Under the pieces are notes generated by a model that was not told the origin of the DNA, did not search any database, and was given only the letters and a program-made list of their open reading frames with translations. From positions 62,001 through 126,000 of the forward strand of contig JAGVSM010003485.1 in the NCBI GenBank assembly GCA_022494885.1: a stretch of 64,000 bases of DNA. Reading direction: 5' to 3'. This document shows positions 1 through 10,626 of the stretch, in pieces. Every line of letters starts with the position of its first letter. The first letter of the stretch is position 1. Made by a program: the position numbers and the translations under genes. The stretch is from Micrasema longulum. Taxonomy: Eukaryota > Arthropoda > Insecta > Trichoptera > Brachycentridae.

Positions 1-690
1 AATCTCACCGATGATTAAACCCGGAAAATTAGAAAAGCAAGCGTATTAACCATTATGTACGCTAAGCTGACCGCCAAATTTCCCCTAATTTTATAATAGC
101 GTTATTGTACTTACGAGTACTTCATTATTAAATTCATTGCTAATAAGGCAAAGTCACAAAATTCAATTTTATTTAAAGCAATTAAAAAGTATTACGAAAT
201 GGAAAAAAATATTTATGAAGAAAAAAACGTATCAAAATTTAAAATAATGGTCAAGACATATGTGATAAACAATTTATAAATTAAATATATTTGCAATGTT
301 ATTATTAGAACACACATAACAATATGTACGATATGTGTGCCCTATTTTAAGATTTAAATAAAATAAAACATTTGTAAGTATAAACAGTAATTATATAACA
401 TCAATTATCAAAGATGAAAGGCATAAATTCTCGATTTAAACATGAATCGAGAATTTGAAACTGAAATTCTGTTATGAAAAAAATAGTGTAATTTTCCAAA
501 ACAAAAAGATTTAATTTCATTTATTTGCTGCCATTTGACACACCGGAAAAATAAACTTATTAAAAAGAAATCATATTCAAAAATTTTATATCAGGCGCTT
601 CTGTTACCAAAATCGAGAACCAAAGGAAAAATAACACTTAAAATATTTAATTTCGAGATAATGATTTACCAGCTGAATGATTCAAATAAA
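1..690. other. AT-rich sequence without recognised feature
   Basis: No coding frame, repeat copy or promoter pattern could be recognised here. The stretch is A/T-rich with short homopolymer runs. Confidence 0.4.
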
Positions 691-724
691 GTACTTAGAT
701 ATTAACAATATTTTGAGATTATCT

Positions 725-950
725 AAATTTTTGTAGTCAAGGACTGGATTCAACTCGCTGGGAAGCTGTTAATATTAACATATTACAACAGGGATGAAGA
801 ACACTTTAGATGAGATAATATAGAAATCTAGTCTTATGACCTGTCATTGGCTGGTTTAAGCCCTGTAGATGCCTAGACTTCTATATTACTTTTTCTAAAA
901 TGCTCTTCATCTCTGTCTTAATATATGTTAACTTGGATATTAGGTTAAAT
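725..950. repeat. Family A repeat, fold-back copy
   Basis: The stretch holds a forward half with the family A marks (a 'TTTTTGTAG..AAGGACTGG' start, then 'CCTGTCATTGGCTGG'). An inverted half follows directly, ending in a reversed 'CATCTCTG'. The two halves can pair with each other. This is a truncated fold-back form of the most frequent repeat in the window. Confidence 0.6.
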
Positions 951-1057
951 GATGTAGAATAGACTGAATAGAATAGAAATTGTGTACAATAATTAATATA
1001 TTTTTTATTCGTACAAAAAATGACTAGAATTTCTTTACAAAAAACAATTAACTATCT

Positions 1058-1414
1058 ATTTTTATTTATATCCCTACAGAGATGAGGTAGAATTTTTTTC
1101 AAATTCAAGGTTCAGGATTATGGATATTCGAGCGTTTACAGGGCTTATGACCTGTCATTGGCTGGGTTAAGTGGCCACTTTATGTAGGTACTACAACATT
1201 CGCCATTACGCTTATTTAGCGAATATCCACACCAGGTAACATTTTCGGTTTTTGTATATATGCTACGAATCAAGAACCCATCCACAAGCGATTTGGAAGC
1301 GCCATCTATGCATTGATATTGAAGTTAAGTATTTAATTAGCTCGAATATCCATAATCCTGAACCTTGAGTTTGAAAAAAATTCTACCTCATCTCTGTAGG
1401 GATATAAATAAAAA
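1058..1414. mobile_element. Fold-back (MITE-like) element with ~75-bp inverted ends
   Basis: Bases 1058-1133 are nearly the exact reverse complement of 1340-1414. The inside carries a family A segment with 'CCTGTCATTGGCTGG'. The 13 bases at 1045-1057 recur at 1483-1495, so the inserted unit may be 1058-1482 with that repeat as a target-site duplication. No coding capacity is seen. Confidence 0.65.
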
Positions 1415-1495
1415 TATATACCTACTCCCGTCTTGGGAGAAAATCCAGATTTGTGTGCAGGTACACGAACCAAAAAAAATGTCAATTAACTATCT

Positions 1496-2134
1496 ACCTA
1501 ATTATTTTTAAACGTAGATAATATTTAAAATAAAATAAATATAAAAAATTAACATTTCAACAGTCTTTTTATTCACTTTAAAATAAAATATAACAATATC
1601 AATTTTTCAAAAACAGGAATTTTAATATAATAATGTAAGCAATTTCATTATGATGCAAGGATATATTCACAGAGAATTAAATATTTATTATACGCCTAAG
1701 AATAATTTTAACTGAACTGGTAATAGAGAAATAGCACAAGCTACAAATACCGATAAAAATATATGAAATGGATTTAGAATAATTAATTGTAATTATATGG
1801 ACATTGTGGAGACATGTTTTCATGCATAATTGTAAAAAAGAAATTGAATAAAAATACGTTGCTAGAAAAACGCGACGTGTTCGGCCTCGGTTGTTGTGAC
1901 GTCAAGATTCGTGATAATGTTCAAAACAAATTTTGATGGCCAGGAACAAATAAACATGAATCATGACGTATTAGAGGCGTGGCTATTTGAATGACTGTTT
2001 TTGCGGGAATTCAAAATTACACATTTAAAACTATTTTTTAATGCTACCTTTATTGCTTTAAAATGTTTAAAAAAACGTGATATTTTCCCATTAAGGCAAA
2101 CAATTTTTCGATTTCATCACATTGAAATATTTTT
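1496..2134. other. Gene-free AT-rich stretch downstream of the first gene
   Basis: No gene or repeat copy was recognised. A perfect TGACGTCA octamer lies at 1897-1904. The possible poly(A) signal of the minus-strand gene (TTTATT on the plus strand, 2135-2140) is just beyond. Confidence 0.35.
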
Positions 2135-2378
2135 TTTATTTTCTATGCTTCACAGTATTTTTACCACACCATTATTTATCCCTTGCATTCTTGCTTAGTG
2201 TTGTTACGTCATCTGACAGCTCATAGTTATGATATATAGTTGAGTTCAACTTTGACCACACCCGGCACCCGGTCACACCAGGTCAAACGGTCAAACTGCT
2301 TTTTCTCGTCTGGAAGGAAGAAACTTTGTCCACCACCCGACTCTTGGCGGTTCATTGCCAGAGTTAAAAGACTTTCAT

Positions 2379-2852
2379 TTATCCATGGAATGCGGGTGAA
2401 GGCCTTATCCGTTTTCTTCCAATAAAATACGTGTAATATGGATTATAAATCGTCTCCACATCGCTTAAAACATCGTCATCGTAATCTAATCCTTTTAATT
2501 CTTCCGCTTGCCTTTTATCAACATGATGATTGACAATTCTGTTTCCTAAATTTTCGCTTCCATCAAACAGTCCAATGTGCACATATCTTCCATAATTTTT
2601 GTAGTCCTTTTCATCCAATCGATTTGCATTTATAGGTTCTTCCTGCATCTGGTCGAGTTCATTTATATTCGGGTTCGAGACGATATTGAAATCTTTGCTT
2701 TGCAGTAAAGACGCGTCGGAATTCAATTTCACCAGGAATATAAGTCTGAGTTTAACGTCTCGGTTTTCTTGAAAAGTATTCAAAGGCACTGCCGGTAACT
2801 GAAGAGACATCTTCAAGAGACAAGTGAACAGCAAAATAATCGAGGTATGCAT
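2379..2852 (-). CDS. Secreted peptide-precursor-like protein, C-terminal IRPSPAFHG
   Basis: This gene encodes 157 aa in one exon. Residues 1-20 form a hydrophobic signal peptide (MHTSIILLFTCLLKMSLQLP), so the product should enter the secretory pathway. The middle is polar, with an acidic patch at residues 123-134 (D-Y-D-D-D-V-L-S-D-V-E). Dibasic sites occur at K113-R114 and R146-K147-R148. After the second site come exactly eight residues, IRPSPAFH, then a terminal Gly. That is the known signature of prohormone-convertase cleavage followed by amidation of a secreted peptide. The C-terminus closely matches that of the gene at 9279-9677. The start is the first ATG of the frame and gives the signal peptide. 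A minus-strand TATA box lies upstream at 2988-2995. I do not recognise the family. Function as a bioactive peptide precursor is inferred, and a structural secreted protein is the alternative. Confidence 0.7.
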   Translation of the reverse strand: MHTSIILLFTCLLKMSLQLPAVPLNTFQENRDVKLRLIFLVKLNSDASLLQSKDFNIVSNPNINELDQMQEEPINANRLDEKDYKNYGRYVHIGLFDGSENLGNRIVNHHVDKRQAEELKGLDYDDDVLSDVETIYNPYYTYFIGRKRIRPSPAFHG

Positions 2853-2987
2853 ATTGGTTCATTTATTCAATCAATAAGTAAAGTTCTTCAATTCACTTTC
2901 ACATTTCAAAAATCTCTAAATTATAAATGTTATAGCGTTAAGTTTGACTGCTGTAAGGAGATTTAAGCACGGTGATGCATGAATTCT

Positions 2988-2995
2988 CTTATATA
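2988..2995 (-). promoter_or_regulatory. TATA box of the 2379-2852 gene
   Basis: The minus strand reads CTATATAAG across 2988-2996, about 136 bases before the start codon. Transcription would begin near 2950-2965, leaving a 5' leader of about 100 bases. Confidence 0.5.
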
Positions 2996-2999
2996 GCGA

Positions 3000-3775
3000 A
3001 ACAGTTCCTAAAAAGCGTTATTTTCCACTCAAACAAATTTGTTGACACATTCGGAAAAAGTACTCCAACACAAGGACACACAGTAAAACCAATACTTAAA
3101 CATTTTGAAATAAATTGTTTGCTCGGTCCTGAAATCTCAAGCCGAGCTTGTCGGTCCAAAACAAAATGATTATCTCAACGCTTCTCGTATTTGCGGTGGA
3201 CTTTTCTGATTAGTTCTTTGGTCAGTTTCAGTTTGCTTTTTTCGTTAGCGATTTGACATTTTGTGAACGAGACCAAAACCACGTTGGCTCTTGCCTTGAA
3301 AAAAGGCCTGTCAGGTTGTTTATTATTTCTCCCGAGAATTATTATTCATACTTTTAAACTGACGATGAATCAGCGCATTTCATGCAACAATACTTATCAA
3401 ATTTGTTGTTTGTTTTGCAAGAAGGAGTGCTTACCCGAGTAAAATTTTAATACGATTTTTCGCAGCGAAAACATGTTGTTCACAAGTTAGATACACTGCG
3501 CCACGAGCATTATGCATAAAGGCGCCAGATAAATATCTAAGTATACTTATGTAAACAATTTAGTCATTCTTCAATCTTCTTCACCATCTTAATACTTATG
3601 CAGGTTCTTTACTTTTTAAAAATTTATTTTGCAAAAATATTTACAAAATAGTCTTAAATTAAAATCCGGCTGAGTTGCATACATACAACTTGTCAGCAGG
3701 TTCTTATAAATTGCATCGATTATTTACACTTAACCTACATTAACAATAATTTTACTGGAAAACATTAAATAGTAC
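3000..3775. other. Intergenic sequence, nothing recognised
   Basis: No convincing reading frame, repeat or RNA was recognised in this stretch. Confidence 0.35.
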
Positions 3776-3789
3776 TGCCAGGGTTTTTG

Positions 3790-3930
3790 AAAATACCCGC
3801 GTACTGAGAACTCTTTACAACTCCTTGGTGCGAAGTAGACTCGAGGTGGCTCGATGATTTGGGGGCCACATGAACTGAAGTACTCTCTTATTATAGAGAA
3901 AATCCAAAAAAAGTTTCTGAGATAACTCTA
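3790..3930 (+). mobile_element. Non-LTR retrotransposon fragment (RT C-terminal part)
   Basis: The frame reads RVLRTLYNSLVRSRLEVA, then after a one-base slip MIWGPHELKYSLIIEKIQKK. This is the familiar stretch just after the reverse transcriptase core of jockey/CR1-like LINEs. A stop codon and the frameshift show it is dead. The first SINE1 copy follows. Confidence 0.6.
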
Positions 3931-3984
3931 CATGAGAAAGTGCGGGTATTATCCTTGGCAATACCCGGCCGAGTTTCTTCAGGG

Positions 3985-4225
3985 TATGCTTGGCTACGTC
4001 GGCCTCGTTTGCCTGCCATTCAAGAGGTCTCGGGTTCGATTCCCGACATGGTTGATTTGAAATATTTGTTTGAAAGGATGTTTTCACACCAGAATATTTT
4101 ATAGTCCTTGGACTGGCACGTTTGGCATAAGACTGATCATATTACCTTTATGCGACAAAATGATCAAGACACGCTGCGATTGGTGTACCAATGCAGTGCC
4201 CTATGCACCAGTAGGTGTGGAAAGG
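3985..4225 (+). mobile_element. SINE1 copy (tRNA-headed)
   Basis: The head carries an RNA polymerase III B-box, GGGTTCGATTCCCGACATGG. A body shared by all SINE1 copies follows, with the marks 'AAGACTGATCAT', 'CGCTGCGATTGGTGTACC' and 'CAGTGCCCTATGCACCA'. Confidence 0.75.
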
Positions 4226-4289
4226 TAATTATGATTATTTATATAATTTAAGAGTACCTTTGTTTTAATGGATCCCCTTTTACGAATAT

Positions 4290-4430
4290 ACTGAATCATC
4301 CCTACTCCCTTGAGAGTACTTAATTTGGGCATTTTTTTTAATGCGGCGCTACTTTGCACCATATAATGGCCACACTGATGATTTAACTTCAAATGATGTA
4401 TAAAACTGTTTAAAAAACGAAAAAAAACTA
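4290..4430. repeat. Half copy of family B inverted-repeat element
   Basis: The motif 'TAATGGCCACACTGATGATT' followed by AACTTCAAATG matches the outer ends of the element at 41588-42050. Only one arm is present. Confidence 0.45.
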
Positions 4431-4496
4431 ATAACTCATAGAGAGGAAATCCAGCCGGTCAACAAATATTTGGACGTACTAAAGAAACTGGTTTAA

Positions 4497-4720
4497 AACT
4501 AATTCAAAGTAATTAACATATTAAAACAGAGATGAAGAACATTTGAGAAGGGAATATACAAGTGTAGGCATCTACAGAGCTTATAACCTGTCATTGGCTG
4601 GTTGAAGTGGCCACTTTACACACTGTCTAACATTTACCATTCTGCCTATATTTGAACATTTACTTATATTCCTTCAATTCTTCCATCTGTTGATGTTTGT
4701 GAAATTAAAGAGCTAAACCT
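4497..4720 (+). repeat. Family A repeat copy
   Basis: It carries the marks 'ATTAAAACAGAGATGAAGAAC', 'CCTGTCATTGGCTGG', 'GTGGCCACTTTACACA' and 'TTCTTCCATCTGTTGATG'. It is non-coding. Confidence 0.65.
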
Positions 4721-4774
4721 TTTTTTAATTTTTTTTTTATTCAAATAATATGGTTGCATAGTGCAGAGCCAATT

Positions 4775-5590
4775 CTACCATATAAACATAAACATAAATA
4801 TGATCATAAATATAAACATAAAACAAAATTTTATATTTGCAGCACTTATGGTGGTCTTAGCATATTCCACCATCGCTCGAACAACGGTAAATGGATCCAC
4901 CCTGCACTCTGCAGTGGCTTGGAGAAGTGCGTAATTAGAGCTTTTCAGGCGTTCCCATAGGCTCCAGGCTCTTTGGCGAAGTAGGGCAGCGATGGTGTTT
5001 ACCCGTCCAGCTGTAAACATTTCGGAGGCACTGCAATACCTAGGTAGTTCGAATAATTGTCTGTATGAATTATTGTACGTGCCCCTTAGTTTATTCCATG
5101 CTGCTTGCGTATAATTGTTCCATAGTTCCGCTGTATACATGGACGTAAAATACGAAGTAAAGATGATTTTCTTCACTTCGTTACTGCACTGAAAGAAGCG
5201 TCTTGCTAGCATAGAGGCCCTGACATTGATGGCTCTTCTCTGTCTCTCTGTGTCCTGCTCATATTTACAATCATCAGTCAGTATGTGCCCAAGGGCTGAT
5301 GCCCTTGGGCATCTTGATAGATACTTGACTTTTGCAGTTACCGATAATCTGTTGTTGTCTAGAAATACATGTGGTGATGGGTGCACGAATTCATAAAATG
5401 ACCTCTTGTGTTTAAATATAAGTACGGCCGATTTTTTGGCATTGTATTTTATATTGTGGTCAATTGCATATTTTCCGCAAATATTAAGCAACACTCTCAT
5501 ACTATTAATAGATGGAGTAAATAATACCACATCATCTGCATAACTAATATTATTAGCGCAGACGCCGTTATTGAAGTGTTTGAGATTCAT
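4775..5590 (-). mobile_element. Non-LTR retrotransposon: reverse transcriptase 3' half
   Basis: This is a long open frame of 271 codons. It begins just before the RT catalytic motif ISYADDVVLF (Y-A-D-D box), then continues with a KYL...GHILTDD segment and FTSYFTSMYTAELWNNY. That is the C-terminal half of a LINE reverse transcriptase. The palm and finger regions upstream are absent, so the copy is 5'-truncated. Between KYL and GHILTDD nine extra residues are inserted in frame, encoded by a palindrome at 5286-5311. The frame remains open, so the copy is fairly young. Confidence 0.85.
5286..5311. repeat. Perfect short palindrome inside the RT frame
   Basis: The 11-base arms TGCCCAAGGGC and GCCCTTGGGCA flank a TGAT loop. 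It coincides with an in-frame insertion between two normally adjacent RT residues. Confidence 0.8.
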
Positions 5591-6250
5591 CTGGTTGAAT
5601 TATATAAATTTGGACAAACTCAAAACATTTTTGAAAATCATTATGTTTGATTTCATGTGTTCATATTTATTTCACAATTCTGATCTGTCTTTCCTCTTCA
5701 AAATTTTAAACAATTTTATCGATAGTCCATATCTCTTGGAGCGTATTGTAAAATCAACACGACAAGTTCATTTTTTTATAATTCATTGCCCAAAAAAATT
5801 ATGTTCAAAACTCGTTTATTTATCGTAGGTGCTACAAATTTAATTTACTTTGTCCCCATTTAGATATTTTTAATACAAAATTTTATGACTTCAAAAAAAA
5901 CTTTTTGAAACACTGTAAAATGAAACTTTTGTCAGTGTGTGATTATTTTATGTTCCTTTAAATATGTTTATTTTAATATGATATATATATCAAAAATTTT
6001 AATTGGTCAACTATATTATGAAAATCCCTCTCCTCCACTCCTTTACTCTGTTTCCTCATCCCTAAACCTTTTTACGAGCTCTTTTTTTTTCTCATGTCTT
6101 ATATAATATATTATTTTTCTCTTTACTGTGTAACATGTTCTCTCATTATACCTGTGAAAAACTTTAACTGGATGTATGTACTATTTTTTATATTTTGTAT
6201 TCTTATATAACAACTGTTGTTTTTCCTTAATAAATAAAAATAAAAAATAT
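5591..6250 (+). mobile_element. LINE C-terminal and 3' end fragment
   Basis: The broken plus-strand frames contain the LINE pattern FKILNNFIDSPYLLERI and KSTRQVHFF. A 3' untranslated region follows and ends in an AATAAATAAAAA tail near 6240. The same sequence recurs inverted at 13895-14380. Confidence 0.7.
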
Positions 6251-6257
6251 AATAAAA

Positions 6258-6487
6258 TGACTACTTCGTGGTGTAATGGTCAGCGCGTTTGCCTATTATG
6301 TAAGGGGTCTCGGGTTCGATTCCCGACATGGTTGACATGAAATATTGATTTAAAATTTTGTTTTTACACTAGAATATTTCATAGTCACTAGACTGGTATG
6401 TATAGCGTAAGACTGATCATCTTGCCTTCATGTAACAAAAACGATCAAGATACGCTGCGATTGGTATACAAATACAGTGCCCTAATG
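6258..6487 (+). mobile_element. SINE1 copy, nearly complete
   Basis: The head 'CTTCGTGGTGTAATGGTCAG' (A-box) and 'GGTTCGATTCCCGACATGG' (B-box) are followed by the whole SINE1 body. It sits immediately after the LINE tail ending near 6250. Confidence 0.8.
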
Positions 6488-6489
6488 AA

Positions 6490-6830
6490 ATAATATTAAT
6501 AATTAGTAAAAAGTTAGTGCAAATACCGTTTTTCCGATATTTCGATAAAATGTATTTGATGTTTAAACGTGTATCTTTGAAAGTATTGGTCTAAAGCTAA
6601 AAAAAAATAATTAAAATTATTAAGTGAATTTTATTTTCTCAGACTTCCGTTTATTTTTTTTCTATAAAACCAACAGAGATGTAATTATACACAAAAAAAA
6701 ATATTTTAAGCATAATTTTTCCAAAATCGCGGCATAAGCGGTGATCGTTCAAAATCACAAACTTAAGGTTTTACTAAGGACCCTATGTCTACCGATCCTG
6801 TTAAGTTTCAAAACATATTTATTTATTTAT
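6490..6830. other. AT-rich stretch, nothing recognised
   Basis: No gene or repeat copy could be recognised here. Confidence 0.35.
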
Positions 6831-7080
6831 TCATATTTTTCGCTTACAAACTATAATTAATAATAAAAATAATGTGCCCTCACTGGGGTTTTCCGTGCCG
6901 AGGACACTTAACAATTTAGTTTTTTTAAAATTACATTTGAGAATAAACAAAGAAGACTAACTTAAAAAACAAATATAATTAACAAATATTCAGACAGTTT
7001 TAAAAACAAGGTATTTATGTACATCTATATTATTTATATGTAGATGTACATAAATATGTAATAACACACAATGAAAACAA
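6830..7080 (-). repeat. Repeat C copy (probable LINE 3' region)
   Basis: The block 'CCTCACTGGGGTTTTCCGTG' followed by GAGGACACTTAA matches 21225-21410 ('TCACTGGGGTAACCCGTGTC' and AAGAACACTTAA). Inside it 7012-7056 is a hairpin with two perfect 16-base arms. Confidence 0.5.
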
Positions 7081-7355
7081 CAAAAACCTAAAATAAGCTA
7101 TACAGTTGTGGAGCAGTTGATTCAGCATTGGTATGGGCGAATGAGACAATCCATTTTACTTCTACCTAGCTCCACTATCCATTTTTTTATAGCCTTTTTA
7201 AACATTATACATTAACATATAACCCTTTTTATCAAAAAAAAGTTTGAAAAGTATATACTGAATGACCTTGAACGTTCCATACTTATAATAAATCTCGACA
7301 ACCACCCGATGGACCTAAACCTGGTTTTGAAAATAAAAGTAACGGTAAAATACGG
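7080..7355. other. Intergenic stretch, nothing recognised
   Basis: No gene, repeat copy or RNA was recognised in this stretch. Confidence 0.3.
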
Positions 7356-7367
7356 TAAATTACGGTA

Positions 7368-7490
7368 CGGTACGCTTCGATTCCAGATGAGAACACAAAA
7401 ATGAAATGTGATTTTTCTCAAGCCTGGGTGTACTGAGCTGTAATTGGGCCTCGAGGCCTGTTGTGGTGCAAAAAAAAAAACAAAAACAAA
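7368..7490 (+). mobile_element. SINE2 fragment
   Basis: The sequence 'GAGAACACAAAAATGAAATG' followed by TGATTTTTCTCAAGCCTGGG matches the SINE2 body seen complete at 12648-12835. Most of the tRNA-like head is lost. A poly-A-like tail ends it. Confidence 0.65.
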
Positions 7491-8040
7491 CATGCAAGGT
7501 CGATAATACTGCAACTCCAACATAAGAAAATAAAATTAAAACCCTTTTCAGGCAAATGTTGTGACCGTCATTAAGACATTATTTTAATTTTATTTTTTCA
7601 GTAAAAATCATTAGTTTTTTCACTACGTTGTTTTTTTTGCTTCAATTTTTTTATTTTACATGTTTTTTTATTTTATTTTTATTTTTTTATTTTATTAAAT
7701 TGAAAACATATTATACATAATTACATACAATATTCCCAAGGAGTTTTTACAGATAACAAATTTATTTAAAGACGTTTTTATATTTTGAACTATAATATTA
7801 TTTACAAAAGCAGAAAAATTAAAATTATGATATACTACAAATTAAAAAGGGTATGAAAAATACTTAAAAATAACAAAATATACATAATACTAGGCAAAGA
7901 AATAAATTCAAAATGATGTATACATTATGCAATCTGGGAAAGAAAAATTTAAAAATGTAAAAAGTTTAAAAATTACATGTATGGATATATACAAACTGAA
8001 CTAGTACAAAATAAAATATTTTTTTAAAATTAACTTGTTA
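7490..8040. other. Very AT-rich stretch
   Basis: Runs of T and A with no supportable frame or repeat unit. Confidence 0.35.
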
Positions 8041-8525
8041 AGAAAAAAAAACACTTATTCTGTTTTTCATACAGAAAATATTTATTTATTCATTCAAATA
8101 CATACATACATATTACAAAAAAGTACAATAATAACGTATCCAAAACTCTATGAGGCCAAGGGCCCTGTGTTGAGTTGGGGTACAACATAATGGAAAGTGG
8201 AAGCACGCACATAATTAAATAATAGCAAAAATAAAAATTAAATATTATTACATAAACATACAAATATTTCAAAGGGCATCTGGTCAACACGCTTAATAGT
8301 ATATAAATCTATGCAATATCTCGCAGCAGTCTCCTGCAATGGTCTCTTCCCTTAAACAAAATCCAGACTTGTACACTCCTCCTGAAAATGGCTTTCGTTT
8401 TGTAGAACTTAATATGGATCCATCCAGGACTTTGAACACTCTTGGGGCCAAAAAAGAGCAAACGTCGTGCGTGTTTTTGGACTTAAATAATTAAAATTAC
8501 AGGAAAACCTCGTCCGAGCACTCTG
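8040..8525 (-). mobile_element. Probable LINE 3' region
   Basis: On the minus strand an open but stop-broken stretch (FLAPRVFKVLDGS...SGGVYKSGFCLREET) precedes a 3' tail ending in an A-rich run near 8045. This arrangement suits the 3' end of a degenerate retroelement, but no diagnostic domain is left. Confidence 0.3.
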
Positions 8526-8684
8526 CTGTTAAATGTTAATAAATGTTAACTTTTCATTGAAATACGAGCCCAGTTATTTCTTTCGCACGACCATTATATT
8601 TATTTTGTACTATTTATATAGTCAATTCGGCTTTGCACTATTCAGCCTTTTTACTGGAGTAAAATCATCATTATTATTCAATAT

Positions 8685-8790
8685 TTTACCCAGTATGTAA
8701 GGTGGCCAATGAAACCAGGTCATAAGCCTTGTAAATTCCTAGACTTCCATATTCCCTTCTCTAATGTCTCCATCTCTGTTGCGACAAATT
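8685..8790 (-). repeat. Family A repeat fragment
   Basis: The reverse complement carries the family marks 'CATTGGCCACC', 'GGCTTATGACCTGG' and 'TCTAGGAATTTACAAGG'. Confidence 0.5.
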
Positions 8791-9155
8791 TAGACAAAGT
8801 AGTGTATTTAATTAATTGATAATGCCTTATTATATGAGTTTGTATGTACATAACATAAACCATTATTAGGATGCATGTATCTAGGATTGAGTTATTGAAA
8901 ACATGTTGATCATTTTCACAAGTGTAAACAACTTTTGGGGGATCGTAATTATTAGAATAAAGAAATTATTCGATTGAAAGGTAAATATTTTCGAGAAATG
9001 TTTTTGAACTCAGCCAGTTTCCCACCCACGAATCTTCTAAAACACACCTCCAATCCATGATAAACTTGTCAATTGAATTTGCCAAAGTAAATCGTCATCA
9101 CCTGACTTGTTGTCAATGAGGTGAACTCTGCTTAATTCATAAAGCAATCAAAGGC
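8790..9155. other. Upstream region of the 9279 gene
   Basis: No repeat copy was recognised, so this may hold the natural regulatory DNA of the gene that follows. No specific binding site can be named. Confidence 0.3.
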
Positions 9156-9160
9156 ATACG

Positions 9161-9168
9161 TATAAATA
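9161..9168 (+). promoter_or_regulatory. TATA box of the 9279-9677 gene
   Basis: TATAAATA lies 118 bases before the ATG. A start of transcription about 30 bases downstream (ATCACA near 9188-9193) would give a leader of about 88 bases. Confidence 0.6.
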
Positions 9169-9278
9169 CGAGGATTTGCCTCCGAAGATCACAATCACCC
9201 GCATTGTTCGAGAACCCGAGTGAAAAACAGTGTTTCAGTTTTTGATTTTTGTGAAGTTTTAAAAAATACGCATCAAAA

Positions 9279-9677
9279 ATGCATTCTTCAATCGCATTCG
9301 TCCTGGTGACAACGCTCCTGGCTGTTTCTGCGGCCCCGGCAGCCCTGTCTCCTTCGGAAGAAAGCCATCCTCAGACCTTCATCGCTAAACCACAAGAACA
9401 TAAGGTAGAAGGAAATGCTTCTCCGATAAAGCCCCTGCCGGCCAAACTCCCCGCGTCAGATTCTATCAAGCCTGTACCAGCCGAAAACAAAAAAACAAAC
9501 TTTGGAAACAGTTACAAAACCCCCACACATACAATCAAGGCTAGAGACACTGGCGCAGCACTGAATGATGACCTTCTTCCAGCTCTCGGAGACCAGGAGC
9601 TGTCAGCGTTTGGAGAAGAAAGCTCTTTGGAGGGAAGAAACAGGCGCATCAGAGTTCTGCCTGCATTCCTCGGTTAA
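9279..9677 (+). CDS. Secreted peptide-precursor-like protein, C-terminal IRVLPAFLG
   Basis: This gene encodes 132 aa in one exon. The signal peptide MHSSIAFVLVTTLLAVSAA (residues 1-19) starts like that of the 2379-2852 product (MHTSI versus MHSSI). Residues 20-90 are rich in Pro, Lys and Ser. Residues 97-119 are acidic. Then come R122-R123, the octapeptide IRVLPAFL and a terminal Gly132. This end matches the gene at 2379 in layout and in five of eight residues. Dibasic cleavage and Gly-directed amidation are known for insect neuropeptides, and an amidated octapeptide is inferred here. A TATA box at 9161 and AATAAA at 9873-9878 frame a plausible transcription unit. I do not recognise a named family. 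Confidence 0.78.
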   Translation: MHSSIAFVLVTTLLAVSAAPAALSPSEESHPQTFIAKPQEHKVEGNASPIKPLPAKLPASDSIKPVPAENKKTNFGNSYKTPTHTIKARDTGAALNDDLLPALGDQELSAFGEESSLEGRNRRIRVLPAFLG

Positions 9678-9679
9678 AT

Positions 9680-10267
9680 ATATCTGACTCGTGGTATTCA
9701 ACTAATATATTTTACCTTTAATCAGTCTTTGGCCATATTAAATTAAGAAATTTTAGATATATTACGTAAAAATAGGCTGCGATAGAAAGCTGTGCTGTAC
9801 ATAATAGTGTTATTATTGCTTTTATAGTACCTCATAAAGCTTCGGTGCTTAGATTTATTTTTATGAAGCCAAAATAAATTTAATATAAAACAAATATGTA
9901 ATAAAAATTGTACAATAGTATTTATTTATAAACATTATTTATAATTTGTACAAAAAATATTGGAAATAAAAAAAATCTGTAAAACTTATATTAATTATGT
10001 ATTTATTCTTCTTCTAATCTACAGACACATCTACATTGATGAACATACCTATATGTAAAATGTGTTAATTCAATTATTATGTGTCATGTGAACAAAATAT
10101 CATCATCCATATACCCATGGTACAGAAGTGTCTTCTCTTGAGTTCGGGGAAAGTCAAATTTCAAAAATGTTTATTGACAAACATTGTCGATTGATATTAG
10201 CAGGATTAAAAAAGATTTTTTAAGTTATAAAAATTGCATTTGATAACAAATAATGACAACAATGAAA
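9680..10267. other. 3' untranslated region, then AT-rich sequence
   Basis: The poly(A) signal AATAAA is at 9873-9878, about 200 bases after the stop. Beyond it nothing was recognised until the first MITE-like element. Confidence 0.4.
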
Positions 10268-10469
10268 TCGACGGTCCCTACGCATACTATCGAAACTGCA
10301 TTTACGGGGTTCAAAGAGAACAGAAACAAAACTTAATAGTATTTCAACAGACACACGTTTGGCAATTCTCCAGCATCTAACAGCTTCTTAAAAATATATC
10401 AAGCTTTGTTTTTACTTTCCTGTAAACCTCCCGAAATGCAGTTTTGATAGTATATGTACGGACCGTCGA
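10268..10469. mobile_element. MITE-like element, ~40-bp inverted ends
   Basis: The left end 'TCGACGGTCCCTACGCATAC' and the right end (read inverted) 'TCGACGGTCCGTACATATAC' continue matching through 'AAACTGCATTT'. Total length is about 202 bases and it is non-coding. Confidence 0.75.
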
Positions 10470-10626
10470 AATACTATGTATTCCTCAGCACGGGTTTACT
10501 CAGTGAAGAATACATTGTTGATTCAACCATAATATTATGTATTCTGGAGAAATATTAAATAAATTACAACAATAATGAACAGTTTAAAAAATAAGCATGA
10601 CAATTTAATAACCTTGAATACGATAC

